Shown: one piece after another, positions 9,061 through 17,226 of the stretch
Numbering within the stretch: the first letter of the stretch is position 1
Layout: every line of letters starts with the position of its first letter
Origin: Gemmatimonadota bacterium
GTDB taxonomy: Bacteria > Gemmatimonadota > Gemmatimonadetes > Gemmatimonadales > GWC2-71-9
NCBI GenBank assembly: GCA_003222195.1
Contig: QHVB01000038.1
Span: forward strand, 1 to 47,004
Length of the DNA: 47,004 nt
Direction of reading: 5' to 3'
Made by a program: the position numbers and the translations under genes
The notes under the pieces: model-generated
What the model saw: the letters and a program-made list of their open reading frames with translations, nothing else
Databases searched by the model: none
What the model was told of the DNA's origin: nothing

Positions 9061-9096
9061 GGAGGAGCGAGCCGCGGCTGCGCAGCCCGCTCCTCC
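9061..9096 (-). terminator. Strong hairpin between susD and lipoprotein gene
   Basis: A 9-base perfect stem (GGAGGAGCG at 9061-9069 with its complement at 9088-9096) encloses an inner perfect palindrome (GGCTGCGCAGCC, 9076-9087). It lies between the susD stop at 9119 and the lipoprotein start at 9004. There is no U-tract, so partial termination or mRNA stabilisation is as likely as full termination. Its position matches the hairpin at 589-623. Confidence 0.5.
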
Positions 9097-9118
9097 GCGA
9101 CTGAGGCGCGCTGCCTGG

Positions 9119-10549
9119 CTACGGGCAGTCGGCCGGGTCGTTGGGGTTCCGGAAGCCGTTCGTAGCAACCTGCGTGGCCGGATCCGGAATATGGGAATTC
9201 ACGTTCATCTCGGTCCCGCCGTAATACAGGCGCCCGGGAATCTTGCCCCGCCAAATCGGGTTCACGCTGCCCGTGTTGAACGGCGTGAGGGCAGGACGGC
9301 AGGTTCGACGGTAGTCGTTCCACACCTCGATGTTTTGGAACAGCGTGATGTATTTCTCGGTCATGATCGAATCCAGCAGCGCGACGCCTACAATGCCGGC
9401 GAGCGGCGCGAGCGGGACAACCCCGCGCGCGTTATTCAGGTGCGTCAGGGCGGCGGCGTCGTTCCCCGTCTGGTTGTACGCCTCGGCCAGAATCAGCTCG
9501 TTCTCCTGGTAGCTAACGAGCGGCTGCTGGAACGATCCACAGCTGGACGACGTCGGGCACATCCGGAGGGACGTGTTCCCGCTGATCCCGTTCAGGGGCG
9601 ACACCGTGTTGCCGGGCTGTGCCACGTTCGGGTCGTCGCCACCGTAGGTGCCCAGGGCATTCTTGGCAAAGTACTGCGGTAACCGCGGATCCCCACGCGC
9701 GTTCATCCTGTCCACCAGCGCCTTGCCCGCCACGAGATCCTGGCCGAACGTCGTGGTCTGGAACTGATACCAGATGTTCCGTTCTGACGTCGCAGTACTG
9801 TGATAGGCGCGCAGATCCCCTGCGCGACTGCCGATGCCGGCTGTCGCTTCGGTGATCACGTTATTGTAGACGGTGGCCTTGTTCGCCGCCGCCTCCACCG
9901 TGTGCAACAGAAACCGTGCTTTGAGCGTGTGGGCTGCCGCAACCCATTTGACTTTGTCACCAGAGTACACCAGGTCATTGCCGAGCGGCCCGGTGCCGGC
10001 GCCGCCCAGATTGGTGATCGCCTGCGACAGCACCGATTGCACGGAATCGTAGACGACCATTTGACCGTCAAGGGTTGGCGTTGCACTGCCGCCCACCGCA
10101 TCCGTATACGGAACGTTGCCCCACAGGTCCGCAGCGACACCCATATCGAATGCTTCCCAAACCTGCGCGACGCCCAGGAAGACGTTGTCGCCTGCGGTGC
10201 GCTCGGCCGCTTCGATCTTGCGGAGATCGATGAGACCGCCGCCGGTGTAGACTTGGAACCAGTTACCGTCCCAGCTGAATTCGTTGACGACGTAGTGACC
10301 GAACTGATCGACGAACCGCCCGCCGACACCGGTGCATTGTTGCATCCACATGCACACCGTCATCGCGACGGAGTTTTCCTGCGACGTGAACATGTTCGTC
10401 TGCACACCGATAAAGAGCTGTTGGGCCGTCGCCTGGCTCGGATTGTTCGGGTCGCTGGACAGCTTGTCCCCGGTCAGCAGGTCACCGCAGCCGCTGGCCC
10501 CGAGCACGAGCGCCAGAGAGACGGCCGCGACTTTGATTGAGCGAGTCAT
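9119..10549 (-). CDS. SusD/RagB-family outer-membrane lipoprotein (module 2)
   Basis: A 476-residue SusD-like lipoprotein with a signal peptide ending at Cys21 (GASGC) and the DPNNPSQAT segment that matches the NPNNP region of the module 1 protein. The conserved C-terminal helices ENELILAEAYNQTGN and EKYITLFQNIEVWNDYRRT are clear. The start has a GAGGAGAT ribosome site and lies 17 bases after susC. It should cap the SusC barrel and bind its substrate. It is more like the module 1 SusD than the one at 31319-32971, suggesting an older duplication of the simple module. Substrate unknown. Confidence 0.9.
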   Translation of the reverse strand: MTRSIKVAAVSLALVLGASGCGDLLTGDKLSSDPNNPSQATAQQLFIGVQTNMFTSQENSVAMTVCMWMQQCTGVGGRFVDQFGHYVVNEFSWDGNWFQVYTGGGLIDLRKIEAAERTAGDNVFLGVAQVWEAFDMGVAADLWGNVPYTDAVGGSATPTLDGQMVVYDSVQSVLSQAITNLGGAGTGPLGNDLVYSGDKVKWVAAAHTLKARFLLHTVEAAANKATVYNNVITEATAGIGSRAGDLRAYHSTATSERNIWYQFQTTTFGQDLVAGKALVDRMNARGDPRLPQYFAKNALGTYGGDDPNVAQPGNTVSPLNGISGNTSLRMCPTSSSCGSFQQPLVSYQENELILAEAYNQTGNDAAALTHLNNARGVVPLAPLAGIVGVALLDSIMTEKYITLFQNIEVWNDYRRTCRPALTPFNTGSVNPIWRGKIPGRLYYGGTEMNVNSHIPDPATQVATNGFRNPNDPADCP

Positions 10550-10566
10550 GGGTCGATCTCCTCGGG

Positions 10567-13500
10567 CTAGCGGTTCAGGTTGACGGTGAACACGAACGAC
10601 CGCGTCTGCGGATTGCCGAAGTACTCCGATCCCTGAATCGGATCAGTGGATCCGCCGCCGCTCGTCTCCGGGTCGTACCCCGTCCACTTGGTCCAAGTCT
10701 TCAGGTTCCGGCCGGAGACACGCAGGTCGATGCTCGCCAGCCCGAGCGCTCTCTGGACCCAGGGCGCGTCCAGCGTGTAGGTGATCGAGATCTCGCGCAG
10801 CTTGACGTAGCCGTGCGGCTCGAGGCAGGCCTCCTCTACGCCCGTGAACGGGCAGGCTGCGTCGCTCTGCCGATACCAGTTCTCACCGATCGGCACGGCC
10901 GTCCCCGCCCCGGGGCCCACGACCGGCCCGTCGAACCAACCGCCCTGCCCAAACGTCTTCAGGTTGCCGGTGCAGCTTGAAGTGCAATCGGCCCGTTGCT
11001 CGGTGTCGATGTGCGTCCCATAGCTCCACAAAGCGCCCTTCACGTCGTTCGGCACCACGCCACCGTGCCGAATGTCGAGTAGCCCCGAAACCTGGAGCTT
11101 GCGGTAGCGGAACGCACTCCGCACGCTCCCTGTCCACCGAGGATTCGGGTTGGCGAGGATGCGCTGGTTCGGATCGGTGACTGGGAAGCCGGTCGCATCG
11201 ATGTAGAGCGCGCCCCGCGGAGCTCCCGCGCACGCCGTGCCGACCGCGCCGCCCAGGAGGGTCGGGTCGGATAGGCCGCAGTGGATATAGCCCGACGCCC
11301 GCGTCACGCCGATCTCTTCGCCGACCTGCGCGACCCCTGATCCGAAGAAGATGTACTGCGGGCCGTTCAAGGTGACGACGACGCCACGGTTGCGGGCCCA
11401 TTGCAGCCCGACCTCCCAGCCGTAGTCCGTCTTCTGGATCGGGCGCACGTTGAGCGTCGCCTCGATCCCGCGGTTCCGGAACTGGGCGGCATTGGTGTAC
11501 TGTGTGGAGTATCCCGTCGACGGCGCGAGCGGCGTCGGCAGAATCACATCCACGGTCTTGGAGTTGTAGTAGGTGAACGCGGCATCCGCGCGGTCGCGGA
11601 ACAGGCCGAGGTCGAACCCCGCTTCGAGCTCCTTGGAGCGTTCAGGCCGCAGTACGTCCGCCGGCTTCTGGCCGCCCGTAAGCAGCCCTCCGATCCCGTT
11701 CTGGGTGGGCGTCTCCCCCGTGCCCTGCGCAATCCCGCCGAAGATCTGCGAGAAATACGTCGCCGACGTCACATAGGGCGGTGGCTCCGTCCCCGCCTCG
11801 CCGTAGGCGACGCGTACCTTGCCGAACGTGAGCCACGGCCGCTCGCCCGTCAGCTTCGTGAACGTCCAGGCCACGCTACCCTTGGGGAACCATGCCCGCC
11901 GCGAGAGCCGCCCGAAGTTCGAGAAGCCGTCGTTGCGGATCGAGGCGTTGAGGTACAGCTGGTCGTACAAGTCGATCGTTCCCTGCCCGAAATACGACTC
12001 GCGGTGAATCACGACCTCGGCGTCGAGCGGGAGATCACGCGCGACGGTATTGGACAACTTGTACGGAGTCGGCGCTACGAGGCCGCGCCCGACCGCGAAC
12101 AGGTTGCGGTTGTTCTGGCTGCTCAGGTTCTGGCCGACCGTAACCGCCCCCGAAACATGCGGGTTGACGGTGTAGCTCGCGGTCGCCGTCAGGTTGTGAT
12201 CGATCTGATAATTGACGACCTTGCCCTCGATCACGCGCCCACCGTTGCACACATCGGAGGAGGAGATGGCGCATCCCTCGAGCCGCTCGTCATTCGCGTA
12301 GTCGGCGCCGAGCGTGTAGTTGAGCCTCAGCCATGAGGTGGCGAGATACTCCGCGCCGATATTGCCGAACACGCGGCCCACATTCGACGTGTTGACCTGC
12401 TCATTCAGGGCAAAGAAGGGGTTGTCGAACCCGCGGTCCGCCTCGAGGCTGCCGGCCGTGGGATGCTGGAACCGGTAGGACCGATGCTGGTGGAACACCG
12501 GGTCCAGGTACGGCAGGTTGTCGAACTCGGGCGGCGTGCGCAGCGCCGGGATCTGCACCGCGTTCACGTTGTTGCCGCGCTGAATGTAATGCCCACGCGT
12601 GTCGGCATAGGCCAGGTTCGCGTCGATCCTCAGCTGGTCCGACCACCTGTGCGAACCCTTGACCCGGATCGTGTTGCGGTTGAACCGGTCGTGATCACCC
12701 ACGAACATCCCGTTGTTGTCCAGATTTTCACCGGACAGATAGAAGGTGGTGCGGTCGTTTCCCCCGGAGATCGTCAACGCGTTCTCGACGACGTGGCCCG
12801 TCTCGTATAGCTCGTGAGAGTGGTCGAAGACGGGAGTGCCCGCTGGAAGCGCCGGGCCCCAGGAGCGCCGGCAGATACTGTTCCCCGGGTCATCGCAGGC
12901 GCCCCCCACCGACGTGTCGGCCTCAACGCCGAACCGACCCTGACCGAACTTCGTTTGCAGCCCGACAAAGTGGTTCACGTTGTCGAACGAGGCGGAGGAA
13001 CGAAGCGTGAAATGCGTCGCACCGGGGTGGCCGGACTTGGTCGTGATCAGGATGACGCCCTGCCCCGCACGGGCGCCGTAGATCGCCCCCGAAGCGGCGC
13101 CCTTCAGGATCTCCACCGACTCGATGTCGTTGGGGTTCAGGTCCATCGCCCGGTTCGTCACAACGGTGCCCTCGCCCGAGTAGCCGCCGTCGTGCGGATT
13201 GAAACTGGAGGTGGAGGTGGCAGAGTTGTCGATCGGCACGCCGTCCACCACGATGAGCGGCTGGTTATTTCCCACGACCGTGCGGATGCCGCGGATCTGG
13301 ATGAACGACGACGCGCCGGGGTCACCGGACTGTGCGCTGACGAAGACGTTCGGTGCCTTCGCCGCCAGAGCCTCGACGACATTCTGCTCGTTACTCTTGG
13401 AGATCTGGTCCGCGGACACGTTGTTGCGCACGCTTCCGAGTTTCTCGGTCGAAGTGGCCGTGCCCGCGCCCGTCACCACGATTTCCCCGAGCTGCAGCGG

Positions 13501-13833
13501 GTTGGGCAGTAACGCGAAGTCCTTCTCGATCACGCCAGCGCTTAGCGTCACCTGCAAGGTTGTGGGCTTGTACCCGAGCCGGCGCGCTGTGACCGTGAGC
13601 GTCTGGCCGGGCGTCGCGCGTGCACTCGGAATGACGATGGCATAGCGGCCATCCTCGCGCGTGCTCGCGCCCAGCCCGAGTGACGGAATGATGACTTCGG
13701 CATACCCGATCGGGTTGCCCCCGGCGAGGACACGGCCACTGAGGGTGACGGGCTCCTGCGCGGCCACCGGCGAAGGCAGCGACGCAGCCACACTAATTGT
13801 GAGGAAGAGAAACGACAATACAGAGAGACGCAT
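10567..13833 (-). CDS. SusC/RagA-family TonB-linked outer-membrane transporter (module 2)
   Basis: A 1088-residue TonB-dependent transporter. A signal peptide ends at about residue 25 (PVAAQ), then a carboxypeptidase-regulatory-like domain (VTLSGRVLAGGNPIGYAEV), a plug domain (GEIVVTGAGTATSTEK; VVEALAAKAPNVF) and a barrel ending in FVFTVNLNR. There is no STN domain. A GGAGGAG site precedes the ATG, and a promoter candidate lies at 13898-13926. The plug and barrel openings (EQNVVEALAAKAPNV against EQNVVQALAGKVPNV) show it is a paralogue of the SusC at 2154-5513. Transported compound unknown. Confidence 0.92.
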   Translation of the reverse strand: MRLSVLSFLFLTISVAASLPSPVAAQEPVTLSGRVLAGGNPIGYAEVIIPSLGLGASTREDGRYAIVIPSARATPGQTLTVTARRLGYKPTTLQVTLSAGVIEKDFALLPNPLQLGEIVVTGAGTATSTEKLGSVRNNVSADQISKSNEQNVVEALAAKAPNVFVSAQSGDPGASSFIQIRGIRTVVGNNQPLIVVDGVPIDNSATSTSSFNPHDGGYSGEGTVVTNRAMDLNPNDIESVEILKGAASGAIYGARAGQGVILITTKSGHPGATHFTLRSSASFDNVNHFVGLQTKFGQGRFGVEADTSVGGACDDPGNSICRRSWGPALPAGTPVFDHSHELYETGHVVENALTISGGNDRTTFYLSGENLDNNGMFVGDHDRFNRNTIRVKGSHRWSDQLRIDANLAYADTRGHYIQRGNNVNAVQIPALRTPPEFDNLPYLDPVFHQHRSYRFQHPTAGSLEADRGFDNPFFALNEQVNTSNVGRVFGNIGAEYLATSWLRLNYTLGADYANDERLEGCAISSSDVCNGGRVIEGKVVNYQIDHNLTATASYTVNPHVSGAVTVGQNLSSQNNRNLFAVGRGLVAPTPYKLSNTVARDLPLDAEVVIHRESYFGQGTIDLYDQLYLNASIRNDGFSNFGRLSRRAWFPKGSVAWTFTKLTGERPWLTFGKVRVAYGEAGTEPPPYVTSATYFSQIFGGIAQGTGETPTQNGIGGLLTGGQKPADVLRPERSKELEAGFDLGLFRDRADAAFTYYNSKTVDVILPTPLAPSTGYSTQYTNAAQFRNRGIEATLNVRPIQKTDYGWEVGLQWARNRGVVVTLNGPQYIFFGSGVAQVGEEIGVTRASGYIHCGLSDPTLLGGAVGTACAGAPRGALYIDATGFPVTDPNQRILANPNPRWTGSVRSAFRYRKLQVSGLLDIRHGGVVPNDVKGALWSYGTHIDTEQRADCTSSCTGNLKTFGQGGWFDGPVVGPGAGTAVPIGENWYRQSDAACPFTGVEEACLEPHGYVKLREISITYTLDAPWVQRALGLASIDLRVSGRNLKTWTKWTGYDPETSGGGSTDPIQGSEYFGNPQTRSFVFTVNLNR

Positions 13834-13897
13834 GACTCCTCCGAGGCGGACGGTTCACCTGCGGACCATCAACTTGCGCTCGGATATAGCACCGCCA

Positions 13898-13926
13898 AAA
13901 GTACCCCGCTAGAGCAAGCGTCTCAA
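13898..13926 (-). promoter_or_regulatory. Candidate sigma-70-type promoter for susC module 2
   Basis: On the minus strand TTGAGA (13926-13921) is followed after 17 bases by TACTTT (13903-13898), about 65 bases before the susC ATG. Spacing is ideal, the -35 box matches well and the -10 box moderately. It lies in the 100-base gap after the upstream lipoprotein gene. Confidence 0.4.
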
Positions 13927-13933
13927 AACGTGG

Positions 13934-14305
13934 CTAGCGGGGAACGACGACGCCCTCGAACGTGACCGAGCGGGGTGTGATGAGGCCTGCCGAGAGTACG
14001 GTCACGAGGAGATCCGGCCAGCGGGTGCGGACCTTGATGCGGAGGTTTGCGATTCGTGCCCCGGTGCCTGCCTGCCCGGCAAGCACGTCCTCCGCGTTGG
14101 GTCGGCCGGCCCCGGTGAGTCCCCACAGGAGAAAGACCGGATGCTTGGTGACGCGGAAGTGTGTTCCCTGCGGCGGAGCCGGCGCGGGCTCGGCGAGCGA
14201 GGTCGGGACGCCGAGCTCGGTCGCATCGAAGGTCAGGGCGCAGCCACTCACCGTGAGGGCCAGCGCCAGCGTCACGAGGCCCACGCGTATTGTCGAACGA
14301 ATCAC
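13934..14305 (-). CDS. Small lipoprotein of unknown function
   Basis: A 123-residue predicted lipoprotein from a GTG start with a GGGAGA ribosome site. The signal peptide ends at Cys22 (TVSGC). The mature part starts with a Pro/Ala-rich stretch, then a compact domain including HPVFLLWGLTGAGRP and a hydrophobic segment DLLVTVLSAGLITPRSVTFEGVV. The WGL-G segment and the late hydrophobic stretch resemble in outline the two susD-linked lipoproteins, but I cannot align them convincingly. It lies just upstream of susC module 2 on the same strand, downstream of a strong terminator. Function unknown. Confidence 0.7.
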   Translation of the reverse strand: MIRSTIRVGLVTLALALTVSGCALTFDATELGVPTSLAEPAPAPPQGTHFRVTKHPVFLLWGLTGAGRPNAEDVLAGQAGTGARIANLRIKVRTRWPDLLVTVLSAGLITPRSVTFEGVVVPR

Positions 14306-14324
14306 GAATCTCCCGGGGAAAAAA

Positions 14325-14355
14325 GGGCGCGCCGCCCCGTGGGTGCGGCGCGCCC
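14325..14355 (-). terminator. Rho-independent terminator
   Basis: A perfect 11-base G+C stem (GGGCGCGCCGC at 14325-14335, complement at 14345-14355) is followed on the minus strand by six T residues. It lies 16 bases after the stop of the outer-membrane protein gene at 14371 and is a textbook intrinsic terminator for it. Confidence 0.85.
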
Positions 14356-14370
14356 CAAAGCTACTGCGTC

Positions 14371-15021
14371 TTACATGCCGATGGGAGCCTTCAATGCGAC
14401 ATGCGCGCCGACCCCGATGATGCCGCGGGTCGCGCCCCCGAGCTTCTGGGAATCATACGCCAGGTGCAGCCCCATCATCCCGAAGCCGAGGTTCGCGCCG
14501 ATGACCCAGCCGAAATTCGACTGGGTGCTGAAGCCCGACGCCTTGTTCCAGCGCTCACCGAGGGAGAGGTACGGCTCGATGCTGAGGCCGGGTGTCGGCA
14601 CGTTCACGCTGATGCCGGCGCCGGCGACGACCATGGTGATCTTGGGCTGCGTTACGGTGCCCGAGGTCACGGCGCTGGCTGTGCCCGCGCCGAGTTGGAA
14701 GTTCATCGCCACGGGGATCAGACTGCCGCCGATCACCTTGAACTGTGCCGTCCCGCCCACGGACGTCGTGCTACTGCTGTATCCGTCCGGCTTCCAGTTC
14801 GACAGACCGGCCGTGACACTGATGTTGGCAAAGCCGACCGTGGCGCGCGCGCCGTACGCCGTGCCCTTGCCGCCGTTGGTGTTGGGGAAGCCCAGGTCTC
14901 CGTCGATCGTGACGCCCGTGCCTCCCTTCGGATTATTCCAGACGGGCATCCCCGCCCACTGAGCCACGGCAGGCGTCGCACCAAATGCGATCAGCGCCGC
15001 TATCGTCGCCATGCGCTTCAT
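14371..15021 (-). CDS. Outer-membrane beta-barrel-like secreted protein
   Basis: A 216-residue exported protein. The ATG at 15021 is chosen for its GGAGGAT ribosome site and for the signal peptide MATIAALIAFGATPAVAQ that follows. The mature chain is a series of alternating-polarity strands with Gly/Ser/Thr turns (ARATVGFANISVTAGLSNW; VAGAGISVNVPTPGLSIEP), as in small barrels. It ends in HVALKAPIGM without a terminal aromatic residue, so barrel insertion is not certain. First of five similar small envelope genes in a row; it has its own terminator. No specific family recognised. Confidence 0.7.
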   Translation of the reverse strand: MKRMATIAALIAFGATPAVAQWAGMPVWNNPKGGTGVTIDGDLGFPNTNGGKGTAYGARATVGFANISVTAGLSNWKPDGYSSSTTSVGGTAQFKVIGGSLIPVAMNFQLGAGTASAVTSGTVTQPKITMVVAGAGISVNVPTPGLSIEPYLSLGERWNKASGFSTQSNFGWVIGANLGFGMMGLHLAYDSQKLGGATRGIIGVGAHVALKAPIGM

Positions 15022-15091
15022 TCGTATCCTCCAGCAAGTCGTGAGGAGCCTACGGTAGGAAAACGGTTGCGCCAAGTCAATCTGTGTCTCG

Positions 15092-15703
15092 CTAATGCAC
15101 CCACACGGCGCTTATTGACACACCCTCCAGGTCGCCCAGCCCGGCACTGATCCGCGCATCGAAGCGCGGCGTCAGCCGAAAATCGGCGCCGAGGCCGAGA
15201 TCGAACTTGAAATGCGACGTGGTGCCGCTGCCGGCAATCAGGAATCCAGTGGGCTGCACATACGGTACGATGCTGATCTTGGAGTCTCGGGGATCCACGC
15301 GCCGGCCGAGTGACAGACCGATCGGCACGATCAGCGCCGAATTGCCGCTGGCAAACTGCCCGCCGACGCCGAGAATCAGCGCGCCGTCGAGTGGGAAATC
15401 CTCGGTATGTGTGACGACACGCTCGCGCGCTTCCACGCCGAGGAGCAGTTGCGAGTTGAGGTTGCCACCCGGGGTGAAAATTCCGCCGCGAAAGCCGAGA
15501 TCGAATTTTCCGCTCGACACGCGATACGCGCCTTCGAACGCGGTGCCACCGCCGTTGGGAAAACTCAACACGACGCCGATTTCCGAACGCCGGAACGCGC
15601 GATAGGGCGCATTGAAACTGGGTAACCCCGTCGCTTGTGCCGCGGCACTGGAGTAAAGACCGGCGCCAATGACCAGCAGACACAACACGCGAGTCCAACG
15701 CAT
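15092..15703 (-). CDS. Outer-membrane beta-barrel-like secreted protein
   Basis: A 203-residue exported protein. The ATG at 15703 has a GAGGAG ribosome site and opens a signal peptide cut near AAAQA (residues about 20-23); the longer open frame upstream is not coding. Strand-turn patterns run throughout (SEIGVVLSFPNGGG; GKFDLGFRGGIFTPGG; FKFDLGLGADFRLTPRFDARIS), ending in AVWVH. It resembles porin-like small barrels of unknown role. Upstream lie a perfect inverted repeat and a palindrome (15747-15823) belonging to the gene before it. Confidence 0.7.
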   Translation of the reverse strand: MRWTRVLCLLVIGAGLYSSAAAQATGLPSFNAPYRAFRRSEIGVVLSFPNGGGTAFEGAYRVSSGKFDLGFRGGIFTPGGNLNSQLLLGVEARERVVTHTEDFPLDGALILGVGGQFASGNSALIVPIGLSLGRRVDPRDSKISIVPYVQPTGFLIAGSGTTSHFKFDLGLGADFRLTPRFDARISAGLGDLEGVSISAVWVH

Positions 15704-15746
15704 TGCGAACTCCTCGAGACTGGGTGCGGAGGTTACCCGACGAACA

Positions 15747-15793
15747 GCGCGGCGTTCCGGAGCACGTCCTGTAAGGAACCCGGAACGCCGCGC
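15747..15793. repeat. Perfect inverted repeat
   Basis: Thirteen bases (GCGCGGCGTTCCG, 15747-15759) are repeated in inverted form at 15781-15793 with a 21-base loop. It lies between two minus-strand barrel genes, next to the palindrome at 15800-15823. It is probably a terminator or insulating hairpin; no U-tract follows. Confidence 0.6.
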
Positions 15794-15799
15794 ACATGG

Positions 15800-15823
15800 A
15801 GGGGCGCAGCATGCTGCGCCCCT
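15800..15823. repeat. Palindrome, copy 1 (terminator-like, repeated in the window)
   Basis: A perfect 24-base palindrome with half-site AGGGGCGCAGCA lies five bases after the stop of the gene at 15828. The same core is found again at 26021-26048 after the sigma-factor gene. Being a perfect palindrome without a loop it can act on both strands. Either a shared terminator type or a dispersed repeat element. Confidence 0.65.
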
Positions 15824-15827
15824 ACTA

Positions 15828-16397
15828 CTAGTGCCAGAGTGAAATGCCGACCCTGCCACCGATCGCGATGTAGTCAGCGAATGGTCCGAGCTTGGCACTG
15901 GACGACACCCATTGGAAACCCACTTCGTACCGCCAGGCTGCGCTTTCGTACGGCTTCCGCCAACCAATGCCGCCCTCGAGCTTCACTGCTGTCCCACTGC
16001 CAGCTCCGAGATCGCCCATCTGCAGCCCTGCACCGCCGGTGAAGTACATCCCGCGGCGGTGACCGCCTGGGGTGTTGGCGTAGAGCAGGTTTACCTGCGG
16101 GGTGAACAGATACGAAGTGTTTCCGCCCACGGTGTTGAACGTCAGACTGAGCCGCGGCTCCCACATCATTTTGCCCGAGCGGGGGACAAACCCGAAGCGG
16201 ACATCCACGGGCGTTTGAATCGACATGCCACCACTGACGTTGCTCGGCTTCACGTACGCAACGCCGAGATCGATCCCGAATTCGTGCTTCGCGCCCCCCA
16301 TGGCGGCGCTTGTCGTCGTCCTCCGCTGCGCCTGCGCGACTGTCGCGAGCGACAGCGCCAGCACCGCCACAACCAACCCGCCAAAGAGCTTCCGCAT
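15828..16397 (-). CDS. Outer-membrane beta-barrel protein, paralogue A
   Basis: A 189-residue exported protein from an ATG with a GGAGGT ribosome site. A signal peptide (MRKLFGGLVVAVLALSLATV) is cut near AQAQ. The mature part contains KHEFGIDLGVAYVKPS, a TPVDVRFGFVPRSGKMMWEPRLSL block and late strands ending VGISLWH, an aromatic-rich end typical of BAM substrates. It is a tandem paralogue of the next gene upstream (16479-17060), which shares KNEIGVDLGAAY and TPVDIRWGFLANGPLSFEPR. Role unknown. Confidence 0.78.
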   Translation of the reverse strand: MRKLFGGLVVAVLALSLATVAQAQRRTTTSAAMGGAKHEFGIDLGVAYVKPSNVSGGMSIQTPVDVRFGFVPRSGKMMWEPRLSLTFNTVGGNTSYLFTPQVNLLYANTPGGHRRGMYFTGGAGLQMGDLGAGSGTAVKLEGGIGWRKPYESAAWRYEVGFQWVSSSAKLGPFADYIAIGGRVGISLWH

Positions 16398-16428
16398 AGT
16401 CACGACCTCCAATTGGGGGTGGTAACAC

Positions 16429-16463
16429 CGATGGCCCGCCGGCCGGAGCCTGACGGGCCATCG
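16429..16463 (-). terminator. Terminator-like hairpin
   Basis: CGATGGCCCG (16429-16438) pairs with CGGGCCATCG (16454-16463). It lies 16 bases after the stop of the barrel gene at 16479 on the minus strand. No clear U-tract follows, so termination strength is uncertain. Its GGCCCG core resembles the hairpin at 17148-17181. Confidence 0.5.
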
Positions 16464-16478
16464 ATCACTGCTGCGAGC

Positions 16479-17060
16479 TTAACGCCAGAACGACATGCCG
16501 ACGCGGGCCCCGATGTTGAAGCTGCTCGGGATACCCTTGCCGCTGTTCTTGAAGTTGTAGCGGAGGAAACCCTCTAACCGCCAGGCGTTCGACTCAACCG
16601 GAATGCGCTTGCCGAGACCAGCGTTGAGCGAAAGCTGCGTGGCCGAGTTGCTCACACTGCCCGCCGACGCGCTCGCGATCGCCAGCCCGAGGCCGCCCGT
16701 GGCGTACATCCCTCGACGTGCGGTCGCATGGCTCATGCGATAGATCACGTTGAGATCTGGATCGAACGAGAGGACGTGACCACCTCCGCCGGTCAGCCAA
16801 TTGAACGTGAAGCGCGGCTCGAAGGACAGCGGGCCGTTAGCCAGGAATCCCCACCGGATGTCGACCGGTGTTCCAACGCCGAACGAGCCGCAGTTCGCAG
16901 TACAGCCGCTGCCGTAATGGCTATACGCTGCACCAAGATCGACGCCGATTTCGTTCTTCGGACCGCTGGCGGCGGCGACGCGGGTCCGTTGGGCCAGCGC
17001 GACGTGCGGGAGCGCCACCAGGGCGACTGCCGCCACCAGAGTACTCGTGAGCTTCCGCAT
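16479..17060 (-). CDS. Outer-membrane beta-barrel protein, paralogue B
   Basis: A 193-residue exported protein from an ATG with a GGAGGT site. The signal peptide (MRKLTSTLVAAVALVALPHV) is cut near ALAQ. It shares with the protein at 15828-16397 the MRKL opening, the KNEIGVDLGAAY strand, the TPVDIRWGF block and the final VGMSFW strand. The 5' leaders of the two genes are also alike, so they are a tandem duplication. A barrel of about eight strands fits the length. Role unknown. Confidence 0.78.
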   Translation of the reverse strand: MRKLTSTLVAAVALVALPHVALAQRTRVAAASGPKNEIGVDLGAAYSHYGSGCTANCGSFGVGTPVDIRWGFLANGPLSFEPRFTFNWLTGGGGHVLSFDPDLNVIYRMSHATARRGMYATGGLGLAIASASAGSVSNSATQLSLNAGLGKRIPVESNAWRLEGFLRYNFKNSGKGIPSSFNIGARVGMSFWR

Positions 17061-17147
17061 AACCAAGACCTCCAGTTGGGGTGGTAAAACCGCCACATCG
17101 TTAAGAACCACATGGGGTTCTGTCAACTAGGCGTCCCCTGAAAAGGC

Positions 17148-17181
17148 GACGGCCCGCCAGCTAGGATGCTGACGGGCCGTC
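17148..17181 (-). terminator. Rho-independent terminator
   Basis: GACGGCCCGCCAGC (17148-17161) pairs almost perfectly with GCTGACGGGCCGTC (17168-17181) around a 6-base loop. On the minus strand it is followed by GCCTTTT. It lies 45 bases after the stop of the barrel gene at 17227. Confidence 0.75.
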
Positions 17182-17226
17182 ATTTACGTTCGATCTAGTG
17201 ATACGGCTCACGCCGCAAAAGGTCGA

